A DNA stretch of 64,000 nt from an uncultured Phocaeicola sp. (GCA_958434805.1 CAUBDX010000003.1:1-64000); one strand, 5' to 3'. Numbered from the stretch's first letter, positions 34,075 through 43,011 are shown. The notes: generated from the letters alone by a model not told the origin. A program made the numbers and translations.

Positions 34075-34106
34075 CGGGTGAGTGTAACTTTAGTGTAACT
34101 CACCCG
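34075..34106 (+). terminator. GC-rich hairpin after argB
   Basis: CGGGTGAGT (34075-34083) and ACTCACCCG (34098-34106) form a 9-bp stem with a 14-nt loop, 17 bases before the sigma-factor ATG. There is little T-run, so it may be a weak terminator or a regulatory stem in the sigma leader. The loop repeats AGTGTAACT. Confidence 0.5.
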
Positions 34107-34122
34107 TCATTATTACAGAGCA

Positions 34123-34632
34123 ATGCGAGAGATCAGTTTCCGAAACGATATTCTGCCCCTGAAAGACAAGCTCTACAGGTTGGCGCTTCGTATTACGCTG
34201 AATAGTGCTGAAGCGGAGGATGTGGTGCAGGATACGATGATCAGGGTATGGAACAAGCGGGATGAATGGCCGCAGTTTGAATCCATCGAGGCATATTGCC
34301 TGACCATTGCTCGTAACTTGGCAATTGACCGCAGCCAGAAGATGGAAGCGCAGAATTTGCAACTGACCTCTGAAGTGCGGGAGATGCCTGATACATTGAC
34401 GCCTTATGACCGGTTGGCGCAGAACGAACAAATACAGTTGGTTCACCGTCTGGTCAATGAGCTTCCCGAAAGACAGCGTACAACTATGCAGTTGAGGGAT
34501 GTGGAAGGAAAGAGTTATAAAGAGATTGCAGATATTCTGCAGATTACGGAAGAACAGGTGAAAGTAACCCTTTTCCGTGCCCGGCAGAAGATAAAACAAA
34601 GATACACTGAAATAGAGGATTATGGATTATAA
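34123..34632 (+). CDS. ECF-type RNA polymerase sigma factor
   Basis: The 169-aa protein has sigma region 2 (AEDVVQDTMIRVWNKRDEW) and region 4 (LPERQRTTMQLRDVEGKSYK, then EIADILQITEEQVKVTLFRA). It lacks regions 1 and 3, as in group 4 sigma factors. The following gene overlaps it by 11 bases and encodes a probable membrane regulator. Target genes cannot be inferred. Confidence 0.9.
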   Translation: MREISFRNDILPLKDKLYRLALRITLNSAEAEDVVQDTMIRVWNKRDEWPQFESIEAYCLTIARNLAIDRSQKMEAQNLQLTSEVREMPDTLTPYDRLAQNEQIQLVHRLVNELPERQRTTMQLRDVEGKSYKEIADILQITEEQVKVTLFRARQKIKQRYTEIEDYGL

Positions 34633-35101
34633 ATATATTGAACAGCTTTTGGAACGTTATTGGAATTGCGAAACTTCATTGGAAGAAGAGCAAATACTAC
34701 GTTCATTCTTTCGTCAGAAGGAAGTGCCTGCTCATTTACTCCGTTACAAGCAGTTGTTTGCTTATCAGGATGTGGAGAAGGAGAAAGGTTTGGGCGATGA
34801 TTTTGATACCAGAATCCTGACCCGGATAGAAAGACCGGTGGTAAAAGCGCAACGTCTGACTATGCGTACGCGCTTTATGCCTCTGTTTAAAGCGGCTGCA
34901 ATGATTGCCGTGTTGTTTCTTATGGGTACAGTGATGCAACACGCTATGGAAGGCGGTGATAGTGATACGGTATCGGTACACGATGAGTATCAGGATTCTA
35001 CTACCGATCCCCAAGTGGCATACGAACCTGTATTGCCTACAGATACGGTGACAAAGATTACCGCTGATGATACCGGTACAGGGACAGGGAAAACAAATTA
35101 G
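34622..35101 (+). CDS. Probable membrane-anchored anti-sigma-like protein
   Basis: The 159-aa protein begins with a helical cytoplasmic region (YIEQLLERYWNCETSLEEEQ), typical of Bacteroides proteins encoded after ECF sigma genes. One membrane segment lies at about residues 96-108 (AAAMIAVLFLMGTVM), followed by an acidic, Thr-rich periplasmic tail. It overlaps the sigma gene by 11 bases. No zinc-binding HxxxCxxC is seen. Anti-sigma activity is inferred from context. Confidence 0.65.
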   Translation: MDYKYIEQLLERYWNCETSLEEEQILRSFFRQKEVPAHLLRYKQLFAYQDVEKEKGLGDDFDTRILTRIERPVVKAQRLTMRTRFMPLFKAAAMIAVLFLMGTVMQHAMEGGDSDTVSVHDEYQDSTTDPQVAYEPVLPTDTVTKITADDTGTGTGKTN

Positions 35102-35220
35102 AACATTTTCATTTGCTTTTATATAAATATGATAGTTAGTGCTTATTAAAACAACTTTTTAATTCGAGGCTGTGAAGTTTCAATTCTCTCAAATTTTAAA
35201 TTAACTAACTAAATAATTTT

Positions 35221-35255
35221 AAAAAGGATTACCGCGTGAGCAGTAATCCTTTTTT
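35221..35255 (+). terminator. Intrinsic terminator after the sigma operon
   Basis: AAAAAGGATTAC (35221-35232) pairs with GTAATCCTTTTT (35243-35254) across a 10-nt loop, followed by T bases. Confidence 0.85.
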
Positions 35256-35298
35256 GCTTGGTAGATAATTTAATGTAAAGAGAGAGTTATGAAATGAG

Positions 35299-36030
35299 TT
35301 ATTTGCTCTTAACGCTTCCGATTCCGGATTTTTTTAGTCCGGTAACCCGAGGGTCACCGTAGTAGTTTACACTTCCTACTCCCTGGGCACTGATATTTAT
35401 CGTCCCGGATGCATAACAAGAAACACTTCCCACACCGTTTTGTTCAACTACCACATCAGAAACAGTCATGTCTTTTGCTTTCAGGCTGCCTACTCCTTCC
35501 AAATAATATGTCGCATGACCGGCCTGCCCCTTTAAATTGATACTTCCTACTCCTTCTTGGGATACTTTGATGGAACGTGCCATTAATGCATTTGCTTCAA
35601 TACTCCCCACACCTTCGGCACTGATAGAAAGATCTGTTACTTTCACGCTGTCTTTCAGATAAATACTTCCTACACCTCTTTGCTTGATATTGCATAAAAC
35701 CGGACTGGTAATTGAGATATTGATTTTTGAACTTTTGAAGTTTTTGAATTTGTCTTTATCCATACTGATACTCAGTGTACTGTCTTTGACCATGACAATG
35801 AGTTGGGGGATGTAATTATCCGGACCGTCGGCTTCTACTTTGGTCGCATTCCCTTGAGTAAAGACAATGTTGGCAGGTGCTTTGTTCTCTATCTTATTGA
35901 AAGGAGTTACGCTATATTTTTTGGTCATTTTACTCTTGCTGGGTTTCGGGCCTGATGATATGTGGAAACAGCCTGTCATCATTGTGATTGTCAGAAAAAG
36001 ACTGAAAAAATAAATAGTTTTTGTTCTCAT
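35299..36030 (-). CDS. DUF2807 (putative auto-transporter adhesin, GIN domain) lipoprotein
   Basis: This protein has 243 aa from ATG 36030, which gives an SpII signal with lipobox MMTGC. A frame from 36198 would add 56 unrelated residues. Seven GVGS or GIGS motifs recur roughly every 20 residues in the second half, the sign of a right-handed beta-helix in the DUF2807 family. Such proteins are exported to the cell envelope, and their role is unclear. It is divergent from the M48-like peptidase. Confidence 0.82.
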   Translation of the reverse strand: MRTKTIYFFSLFLTITMMTGCFHISSGPKPSKSKMTKKYSVTPFNKIENKAPANIVFTQGNATKVEADGPDNYIPQLIVMVKDSTLSISMDKDKFKNFKSSKINISITSPVLCNIKQRGVGSIYLKDSVKVTDLSISAEGVGSIEANALMARSIKVSQEGVGSINLKGQAGHATYYLEGVGSLKAKDMTVSDVVVEQNGVGSVSCYASGTINISAQGVGSVNYYGDPRVTGLKKSGIGSVKSK

Positions 36031-36121
36031 GGTAATATATATATTTAATTGGTTTCTGTTAATTAGACGGTGAAGATTCCTGGAAAGTTGCAAATCTCTG
36101 CCTTTTTTTATTGGAAAGCTG

Positions 36122-36129
36122 TATCTTTG
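36122..36129 (+). promoter_or_regulatory. -7 element 7 bases before the M48-like gene
   Basis: TATCTTTG is followed by TATCCGT and the ATG at 36137, which predicts an almost leaderless transcript. No TTTG -33 is found about 20 bases upstream. Confidence 0.45.
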
Positions 36130-36136
36130 TATCCGT

Positions 36137-36841
36137 ATGGCAACTAAAAGAGTACTTCCGGATAAAGATTTTGACCGTATTATAGTGCGTACACACAAGC
36201 TGGCGCGTAATGTTACTATGCGGGTAAAGCCCGACGGACTGCATGTTACTGTTCCTCCTTATAGTTTAAGCAGCAAAGTGCTGGAGGTGGTGGAGCAATA
36301 CAGGCAACGTCTGTTGGAGGACTGGAGGAAAGTGAGCAAGAAACCGATTGATCTAAATTTTCGTATTCACACTCCCTGTTTCCGTTTATGGCTGGAGCAA
36401 GGTAACTTTACTTGCTTTTCCGTACGTTTTACCGAGGAGGGAGTCAAGATTATCTGTCCGCGGAATGTGGATTTTTCTTTACCTGAAGTACAAAGGCTGG
36501 TACGTAATGCCATCATCCGTGCCATGAAGAAAAATGCACAAGAGTATCTGCCACCTCTTTTATCTGCCTTGTCCGAACAGTATCATTTGCCATTTAAACG
36601 TGTGAAGATTACCGGCAGCAAGGGAAGATGGGGAAGTTGTTCGGGGACAGGCAGTATCAATCTTTCCTGTTATTTGATGTTGTTGCCTCCCCATTTGATG
36701 GACTATGTACTGTTACACGAATTGTCTCATACCAAGGAAATGAATCACGGTCCTTGTTTTTGGGAATTGCTGGATAGTATGACAGGAGGGAGAGCTCGTG
36801 CCTTGCGTGCGGAGTTACGCAGATTTAATACTGATTTTTAG
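36137..36841 (+). CDS. YgjP-like M48-family metallopeptidase (DUF45)
   Basis: The 234-aa protein carries the zinc motif HELSH (in LLHELSHTKEMNHGPCFW) and the preceding KGRWGSCSGTGSINLS signature of the YgjP/WLM group. No signal peptide or membrane segment is present, so it is cytoplasmic. The substrate is unknown. Confidence 0.85.
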   Translation: MATKRVLPDKDFDRIIVRTHKLARNVTMRVKPDGLHVTVPPYSLSSKVLEVVEQYRQRLLEDWRKVSKKPIDLNFRIHTPCFRLWLEQGNFTCFSVRFTEEGVKIICPRNVDFSLPEVQRLVRNAIIRAMKKNAQEYLPPLLSALSEQYHLPFKRVKITGSKGRWGSCSGTGSINLSCYLMLLPPHLMDYVLLHELSHTKEMNHGPCFWELLDSMTGGRARALRAELRRFNTDF

Positions 36842-36861
36842 AACCATTAAATAGAATTACA

Positions 36862-38172
36862 ATGAAAAACAGATTTTTAAGCATGCTTATTGGGGCTGTC
36901 TTGTTCGTTCTTTCAGCAGCGGCCGAAAATTATCCTTATCGGAGTGATGTGCTTTGGGTAACTGTACCCGATCATGCCGACTGGTTGTACAAGACAGGCG
37001 AGAAAGCGAAGATTGAGGTTCAGTTCTATAAATATGGTATTCCGCAAGATGGTGTGGAGGTTTTATATGAGCTGGGAGGCGACATGATGCCTTCGGATAC
37101 CAAGGGAACTGTAAAACTGAAGAATGGAAAAGCGGTTATTTCTATGGGGACAATGAAAGAGCCCGGTTTTCGTGATTGTCGTCTGACGGCTAAACTAGGA
37201 GGTAAAACTTATTCCCACCATATCAAAGTCGGCTTCTCTCCTGAGAAGCTTCAACCCTATACCCAGTTGCCTTCTGATTTTAATGAATTCTGGAATAAGA
37301 CTAAGGCGGAAGCAGCCCAGTTCCCTCTGACTTATACTAAAGAGTACGTAGAGAAATATTCTACGGACAAAATAGACTGTTACTTGATCAGACTTCAGCT
37401 GAATAAGCAGAACCAGTGTATTTATGGTTATCTGTTCTATCCTAAGGCGGAAGGAAAGTATCCGGTAGTACTGTGTCCTCCAGGGGCCGGTATCAAGACG
37501 ATCAAAGGGCCTATGAGGCATAAATATTATGCGGAAGAAGGCTGTATCCGCTTTGAGATAGAAATCCACGGCTTGAATCCGGAGCTGGATGAGGACACTT
37601 TCGGCGAAATAAGCCGCGCTTTCAGTAGTCGGGAAAACGGTTATTTGGTAAACGGCTTGGATAGCCGTGAAAATTATTATATGAAACGGGTTTATCTGGC
37701 TTGTGTCCGCAGCATTGATTTGCTGACTTCATTACCTGAATGGGATGGTAAAAATGTTATTGTGCAAGGGGGGAGCCAAGGGGGAGCTTTGGCTTTGATT
37801 ACGGCAGGACTTGACAAGCGTGTTACGGCATGTGTGGCAAACCATCCCGCTTTAAGTGATATGGCAGGTTACAAAGCCGGCCGTGCCGGGGGATATCCTC
37901 ATCTTTTTAAGAATACGGTAGATATGGATACACCTGCCAAGATGAAGACCCTTGCATATTATGATGTGGTGAATTTTGCCAAACAGATTACTGTTCCTGT
38001 TTATATGACATGGGGATTCAATGACAATACTTGTCCTCCTACTACCAGTTACATTGTCTATAATGTACTGAACTGTCCGAAAGAGGCGTTGATTACTCCA
38101 GTCAACGAGCACTGGACTTCTGAAGACACAGAATACGGGCATTTGCTTTGGATAAAGAAACACTTGAAATAA
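36862..38172 (+). CDS. Exported acetyl-xylan esterase-like alpha/beta hydrolase
   Basis: The 436-aa protein has a signal peptide ending near SAAAEN, an N-terminal beta-sandwich (about 25-125) and an AXE1-type hydrolase domain. The nucleophile Ser lies in QGGSQGGAL, the acid in GFNDNTCPP and the His in NEHW. CE7-like enzymes remove acetyl groups from xylo-oligosaccharides and other small substrates. It lies 20 bases after the peptidase gene. Confidence 0.85.
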   Translation: MKNRFLSMLIGAVLFVLSAAAENYPYRSDVLWVTVPDHADWLYKTGEKAKIEVQFYKYGIPQDGVEVLYELGGDMMPSDTKGTVKLKNGKAVISMGTMKEPGFRDCRLTAKLGGKTYSHHIKVGFSPEKLQPYTQLPSDFNEFWNKTKAEAAQFPLTYTKEYVEKYSTDKIDCYLIRLQLNKQNQCIYGYLFYPKAEGKYPVVLCPPGAGIKTIKGPMRHKYYAEEGCIRFEIEIHGLNPELDEDTFGEISRAFSSRENGYLVNGLDSRENYYMKRVYLACVRSIDLLTSLPEWDGKNVIVQGGSQGGALALITAGLDKRVTACVANHPALSDMAGYKAGRAGGYPHLFKNTVDMDTPAKMKTLAYYDVVNFAKQITVPVYMTWGFNDNTCPPTTSYIVYNVLNCPKEALITPVNEHWTSEDTEYGHLLWIKKHLK

Positions 38173-38276
38173 ATCGATGGAAATAGATGTTTTTAAGATT
38201 ATAATTGCTATATTTGTTTAGCATAGTGTAGCAACTATCTGTATTTTGATGTTGAACCCTTAAATCGCAAACAGAT

Positions 38277-38927
38277 ATGACCGACCTCACCATTCTAATC
38301 GCTGTTATTGCATTGGCATTGTGGCCGCTTGCATTTTTAGTTCTTCGCATCCGTCATGAGCGTAAAAAACGTAGAGACCGTTTGGACCGTATGACAAAGG
38401 AAGACTTGGAGGATATCGGTACGGAAGAGCTGGTTATAGCTGTGCTCAAAAAGATAGGCTGTCAGCCGGAAACCAATGAGGAAGGACATATTGTCTTTAA
38501 ATATCAAGGTGATGATTTTTATATTGCGGTAGAGGATGAGGCCCGGTTCATCATGATATGGAATCCGTGGTGGGCGTCTATCAGTATGGATAATCCGGCT
38601 TTACCTTACTTAAAAGAGATTGTCAATCTGGTCAATGTGGATTCGTTGGTGACCACTGTCTTTACGGCGGATGAGGATGAGAAAAACGTGGGGCTTCATT
38701 CCAAATGTCATACGGTCTTTACTCCCAAAGAAGGCCAATTGGACGAATATCTGAAAGCTATGCTCGATCATTTCTTTGTTACTCACGATGCTATCAAGCA
38801 AAATTTGCAGCAACTGGGTAGTGCCGCTTCGGAAAGTGCTAATAAGGAACGGACAAAGGTGAAAGGATTTGCTGCTTATAAAGAGAACAGTACGCCACTG
38901 TCTTCTGTCGAAGAAGAGAAAAAATAA
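38277..38927 (+). CDS. Membrane-anchored YbjN-like protein
   Basis: The 216-aa protein starts with one membrane segment (LTILIAVIALALWPLAFLVL), then a basic stretch and an alpha/beta domain of about 140 residues (EDIGTEELVIAVLKKIGCQP and later) resembling YbjN-type modules. The tail is charged and probably disordered. TATATTTG at 38209-38216 is a perfect -7 box upstream. The function is unknown. Confidence 0.6.
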   Translation: MTDLTILIAVIALALWPLAFLVLRIRHERKKRRDRLDRMTKEDLEDIGTEELVIAVLKKIGCQPETNEEGHIVFKYQGDDFYIAVEDEARFIMIWNPWWASISMDNPALPYLKEIVNLVNVDSLVTTVFTADEDEKNVGLHSKCHTVFTPKEGQLDEYLKAMLDHFFVTHDAIKQNLQQLGSAASESANKERTKVKGFAAYKENSTPLSSVEEEKK

Positions 38928-38957
38928 GGAATGTTTTCATTCGTTCCGGCTTTTATG

Positions 38958-38991
38958 AAAGTTGCTTTGATGTATGGTTCAAAGCAACTTT
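38958..38991 (+). terminator. Perfect 13-bp hairpin after the YbjN-like gene
   Basis: AAAGTTGCTTTGA (38958-38970) pairs fully with TCAAAGCAACTTT (38979-38991) across an 8-nt loop, followed by ATTTG. It is a likely intrinsic terminator. Confidence 0.7.
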
Positions 38992-39047
38992 ATTTGTGTT
39001 TATACTTATGCTAAATCCTTTTTCTCTTAAGGATTTTTTTTCTTATC

Positions 39048-39470
39048 TTTAAGTCCTTGCTTCTTGAAATCCTGAAGTTCAACAAGAAGGAAGATAAGGT
39101 GGAGGGCATGTTTGACAAATGCCTGTTCGTTCTGCGTAATCTATCTTCCCTTCTTGAGCGTCTGTGTGCGTTGCGGAGCCGTGTATTCGATCGTTTTTTC
39201 GAGGCTGCCGAGATTGCGAAATTCACCTCTAGGGAGTTTGGTGAACATTGGGAAAATTTGAAGAGCTTCCGTGATTGGTATAGCGTAATGTCTACCCCAT
39301 TGAAGAAAGGACGTGAGGAGGACCTTAAAGAGGGACTCGAAACAGGTCTTTAGGAAGGATTTGAAACAGGTCGTAAGGAAGAATGCTAAAAATGAAACAG
39401 GTCGGTATTGCATTTGATGTAAATTGCCCAGGTTACCGGTTTATCGGCTCAGGAAATAATGTTTCTTTAA
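39048..39470 (+). pseudogene. Rpn/PD-(D/E)XK transposase-like remnant with stop and frameshift
   Basis: The frame from about 39048 encodes LEILKFNKKEDKVEGMFDK and later VFDRFFEAAEIAKF, the helical middle of Bacteroides Rpn proteins. It stops at a TAG (39351-39353) after KEGLETGL. The same frame then continues EGFETGRKEEC, and a shifted frame supplies the true C-terminus IAQVTGLSAQEIMFL ending at 39470. The nuclease half is gone. It is the second Rpn remnant of the window (the other is at 20247). Confidence 0.7.
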
Positions 39471-39662
39471 GTTCTTTTCTGGAGAAATTGACTTCGTAAA
39501 GTGATTAAGTTGGCTTGATGCTTGAAACTTGTTGACCGATTTCCGTTCAAAGAGTTTGTCCAAATTATTTCGGTGAATCTTTTTTAAGGAGAGAATCTCT
39601 TTTTTGTGATAGTAATCAATTGATTAACAATTGATTGTTCCCTTCTTTTATATATGCTTATT

Positions 39663-39881
39663 TGTATATCTCTTACCAAGAGATATACATTTTCTGTGCA
39701 AAAATAAGCAAAGTTTTGAGAACTAATACATTTTTGGCAAAAAAAATAGGAATTTATATAAAAAATAAGCTTCCAAGTCCATTTTTATACTCCTTTATCC
39801 TATTTGAAATAGGATATAATATGTTGATATATTGTTCATTAGTTACTTTCTATAGATCTCTTGGTAAGAGATCTATAGAAA
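39663..39881. repeat. Inverted-repeat pair of a probable invertible promoter
   Basis: ATCTCTTACCAAGAGAT (39668-39684) and its exact complement ATCTCTTGGTAAGAGAT (39856-39872) have centres 188 bp apart. Each lies in a longer palindrome with a 3-base ACC or GGT centre (39663-39689 and 39847-39881, the latter with 16-bp arms). The segment between contains TATTTTTG on the minus strand at 39699-39706, a perfect -7 box just inside the left arm. It reads outward to the left in this assembly. Inversion would aim it at the AraC-type gene and the surface lipoprotein. Size and design match Bacteroides phase-variable promoters. Confidence 0.75.
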
Positions 39882-39907
39882 ATGTCGTTTTTAAGTTCCT
39901 TTATTAT

Positions 39908-40462
39908 ATGATAAAGTATGTCTTTGAAGCGATGAGAATGAATGAAATTAACATAGAGCAGATGGAATATCTATTTCTAAGACGTAAACGAAGTAGCGCC
40001 GTTTCCGAGCGGCAGAAGAACTTGCTTTTCAAGGCCGCCCAGCGGCATTGGGAGGAGGAGTTTGTCGGCAAGGAAGCGAATATTCGTAAAGTGGACTGTC
40101 GTATATATAAAGCTATATTGTACCAGCTTGAGATACGTCAGATATTCCTTGACACTTCGCTTTCGCTGAAAAAACTGAGCGATTTGCTTGAAACAAACCA
40201 GACCTACCTGAGTAATGTAGTAAACAAATACTTTGGCTGTAACTTGAAGGAGCTTGTGAACGGCTATCGTGTGGAATATGCCAAGGAGCTTCTTAGTTTC
40301 GGTCGTTGTGCATTGAATGACTTGCCTCGTAGTTGCGGTTTCGCTTCTAAAAGCGCTTTCTATTCAGCTTTCAGTAAGGTTGCGGGTGTGTCACCTTTGT
40401 CTTATCAGTCACGGGAAAGGAGGAAACGGGAACTACAGGTAATAAACGAACTAAGATATTAA
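39908..40462 (+). CDS. AraC-type helix-turn-helix regulator, short form
   Basis: This protein has 184 aa from ATG 39908, with further in-frame ATGs at 39932 and 39938. The C-terminal 100 residues form the two-helix-turn-helix AraC domain (LSLKKLSDLLETNQTYLSNV, and GFASKSAFYSAFSKVAGVSP). There is no ligand-binding or receiver domain. A longer frame from 39635 runs through the inverted repeats and is unlikely to be used. It lies just right of the invertible segment and 65 bases before the surface lipoprotein gene, whose regulator it may be. Confidence 0.8.
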   Translation: MIKYVFEAMRMNEINIEQMEYLFLRRKRSSAVSERQKNLLFKAAQRHWEEEFVGKEANIRKVDCRIYKAILYQLEIRQIFLDTSLSLKKLSDLLETNQTYLSNVVNKYFGCNLKELVNGYRVEYAKELLSFGRCALNDLPRSCGFASKSAFYSAFSKVAGVSPLSYQSRERRKRELQVINELRY

Positions 40463-40496
40463 TAATGAGATTAATATGTATAATCAATTTTAGTTT

Positions 40497-40516
40497 TTTA
40501 AATTTATAAATTTAAA
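40497..40516. promoter_or_regulatory. Perfect 20-bp AT palindrome before the surface lipoprotein
   Basis: TTTAAATTTATAAATTTAAA is its own complement and ends 11 bases before ATG 40528. It could be an operator or an mRNA stem covering the ribosome site. The composition is so AT-rich that chance is possible. Confidence 0.4.
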
Positions 40517-40527
40517 GTTTTTCTATT

Positions 40528-42963
40528 ATGAACAAAAAGTTTTTAAGTGCAATCCTGTTCGGAGCCTTGATGGTTTCGTCAACGGGAACATTTGTGTCTT
40601 GTAAAGACTATGATGATGACATTGACAACATCAATAAAGAGTTGTCGACTCTTAAAGGAGATCTGAGTGCTTTACAGGCAAAAGTAAATGAAGGCAAATG
40701 GATTACAAGTTTGGCTCCAACTACTGGTGGTTTTACCGTAACTTTTTCGGATAACACTTCTTATACCATTACGAATGGTAAAGATGGTGCTGCTGGTGCT
40801 GATGCTGTGAAATGGGAGATTGGTACTGACGGTTTCTGGTATAAGAATGATGTAAAGACCGAGTATCAGGCTGTTGGTCAAGCTGGCGAAGCTGGTGTTG
40901 CTGGTGTATCTCCTTATATCGGTGAAAACGGTAACTGGTTTGCTTATAACACCGAAACAAAAGAAGTGGAAGATACAGGCATCTCTGCTGCCGGAACCAG
41001 TACCTACGTGGTGAAGAATGGTGATAACTATGAATTGCATGTGTATAACCAGACTACCGGGGAATATGAGTCAATCGTTCTTCCTGCTACTGCCGCTGCA
41101 GCTGCTTTGAACGTGGTGTTTATGCCGACATATAGTGATATGCAGACTAAAGTAGTTGCTATCAATATTTCTGTTGGTGACGATCTTAACGATAAGAACC
41201 ATTTGTGGGATAATAATGTTTCATTGACTAACGATATTGTTTTCAACTATCGTGTTTCTCCTGCAAGTATTGATTTGGCAAAAGCAAATATTGGTTTCTT
41301 GGTAAATGAAGTACAGTCAAGAGCTGCAGGTTCTATCTTAGATGTTGCTGACAAATCGTTTGCTGATGGTGTTTTGACTGTAAAAGCTAAAGCTGGTGAA
41401 GCATTCTCTTTGAAGAATAAGAAATATGCCGTGGCTTTACAGGTTCAGAATGATGCACAGAGCGCAATTTCTACTTACCATTTGCTTACATCTAATACAA
41501 TTAATCGCGAAGACTTGACAGTATTCGAAGCTCGTAAGGATGATAATGGAGAGATTGGGTATTTCCAGTTCCCTTCTCTTGATATAAACCTCTTATATAC
41601 AGGTGAATTGAATGTTGCTGATACTTTAACTGTTGGACGAACTGTTGGTGATTATTATATGACTACTTCGTCATATAGTGACTTGAGAAAATATGGTTTT
41701 GCTCCTTACTACGAAGTAGCTAAGAAAGCTGGTGAAGACAAAGGCAATTATTTCACTGTAGAAAATGGCGTTATTAAGACTAATGGACAAATTTCTTCTG
41801 TAGGTCATGAATGTACTTTCATCGTATCTGTATATGATAAGAAAGACGGATATAAATTGGCTGAAAAAGAATTAACTGTATCGTCAGTTGAGAAGATTGC
41901 TACTACTAAGACTTATACCAAATCTGAAACTCATGAATTAACTCTTGAATCAAAAGATTATAGATTCAAGTTTGATATGAATGATGTATATAATACATTG
42001 GGCATGTCTTCTCAAACATTCTGGAGTGCAGGATATACTCGTGAATATTATATTTGGGATGCAGAAAGAAGTGAATATGTACAAACAAGCAGTAGTAATG
42101 GTGTTATTTCTGCTGGCACAGCATATGAAAACAATGAAAGCTTCTTGTATGTAAACGTTAAGAATATCTTGACTAAGGATCAGCTTGGCAAGTACAAAGT
42201 AGTATTTAAAATTGGTAATACAGGTGCAGAAGTTGTTTATGAGGTTAAGGTAGTATATCCTGAAGTAACTTTGGTTAAAGACAATGATTACTGGAAAGAC
42301 GGTTATATGATTAATGCCGGTAAACTTGTAGGTTCTAATTATATCATGTCTGGTGACTTACGTCGCGGATATAAGAATAAAGACCTTGATTTGGTATTTG
42401 AAACAGTAGCTGGTGAAACTCGTACAGATTTTGATTTGACTAACAATATCCTGACCTATACAGGATCTTGCAATGATAAAGAAGGTAACCGTATCAACAT
42501 TTCTAAGATCGATCCGGTTGATGTAATGGTATTTGTTCTGATTAATGGCCAGAAGATTGACAATGGTACTAAGATCCAGGTTAAGTTTGCTGACCCGTTG
42601 AAGAATATCACTTTGAAGAAAGATGCCAAGTTTGAAACTACAGACAAGAAGAATCCTGCCGATAAATTGCAGTTGAATTCTGCAATCAACTTGGTAAGCA
42701 TTGCTGGTGAAAAAGTAATTGAAAACGGTACGATGGATGCTACTATTGCCGGTTACTATAATGCTCAGGCAGCTAAGTTCGAAGTATCGGAAGAGGATGC
42801 TGCTAAGGGAGCTAGTGTAAATGCTACAACGGGTGAATTTACATGGCAGAATGATGGTGTAGCTTTGACAGCCAACAAGACTATCAATGTGAAAGTTACG
42901 GTTACATACACTTGGGGTGTTGCGGTTGGTACAATTCCTGTAACTGTAAAATCTAACCTCTAA
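40528..42963 (+). CDS. DUF4988-type surface lipoprotein, S-layer-like
   Basis: The 811-aa protein has an SpII signal with lipobox Cys25 (TFVSC), then the CKDYDDDIDN start shared by a family of abundant Bacteroides surface proteins. A short coiled coil (about 33-52) and a DUF4988/PL29-N-like repeat region with collagen-like turns (NGKDGAAGADAVKWEIG) follow. The rest is beta-rich, Lys/Asp/Asn-rich and low in Cys. B. thetaiotaomicron has phase-variable S-layer-like lipoproteins with a similar start (BT1927 group, from memory). The invertible segment upstream fits that picture. No lyase catalytic domain is seen. Confidence 0.75.
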   Translation: MNKKFLSAILFGALMVSSTGTFVSCKDYDDDIDNINKELSTLKGDLSALQAKVNEGKWITSLAPTTGGFTVTFSDNTSYTITNGKDGAAGADAVKWEIGTDGFWYKNDVKTEYQAVGQAGEAGVAGVSPYIGENGNWFAYNTETKEVEDTGISAAGTSTYVVKNGDNYELHVYNQTTGEYESIVLPATAAAAALNVVFMPTYSDMQTKVVAINISVGDDLNDKNHLWDNNVSLTNDIVFNYRVSPASIDLAKANIGFLVNEVQSRAAGSILDVADKSFADGVLTVKAKAGEAFSLKNKKYAVALQVQNDAQSAISTYHLLTSNTINREDLTVFEARKDDNGEIGYFQFPSLDINLLYTGELNVADTLTVGRTVGDYYMTTSSYSDLRKYGFAPYYEVAKKAGEDKGNYFTVENGVIKTNGQISSVGHECTFIVSVYDKKDGYKLAEKELTVSSVEKIATTKTYTKSETHELTLESKDYRFKFDMNDVYNTLGMSSQTFWSAGYTREYYIWDAERSEYVQTSSSNGVISAGTAYENNESFLYVNVKNILTKDQLGKYKVVFKIGNTGAEVVYEVKVVYPEVTLVKDNDYWKDGYMINAGKLVGSNYIMSGDLRRGYKNKDLDLVFETVAGETRTDFDLTNNILTYTGSCNDKEGNRINISKIDPVDVMVFVLINGQKIDNGTKIQVKFADPLKNITLKKDAKFETTDKKNPADKLQLNSAINLVSIAGEKVIENGTMDATIAGYYNAQAAKFEVSEEDAAKGASVNATTGEFTWQNDGVALTANKTINVKVTVTYTWGVAVGTIPVTVKSNL

Positions 42964-43011
42964 TCTGAATTTAGATGATTAAAAAATAATCATACTATAA
43001 AGTAAAAGTCC

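Noticed and set aside
36031..36198. Longer start of the DUF2807 lipoprotein
   Set aside because: The added 56 residues are basic and would hide the clear SpII signal that begins at ATG 36030; the region also overlaps the divergent gene.
39635..39907. N-terminal extension of the AraC-type regulator
   Set aside because: The frame runs through the inverted-repeat segment, is AT-rich without protein character, and good ATGs lie at 39908-39938.
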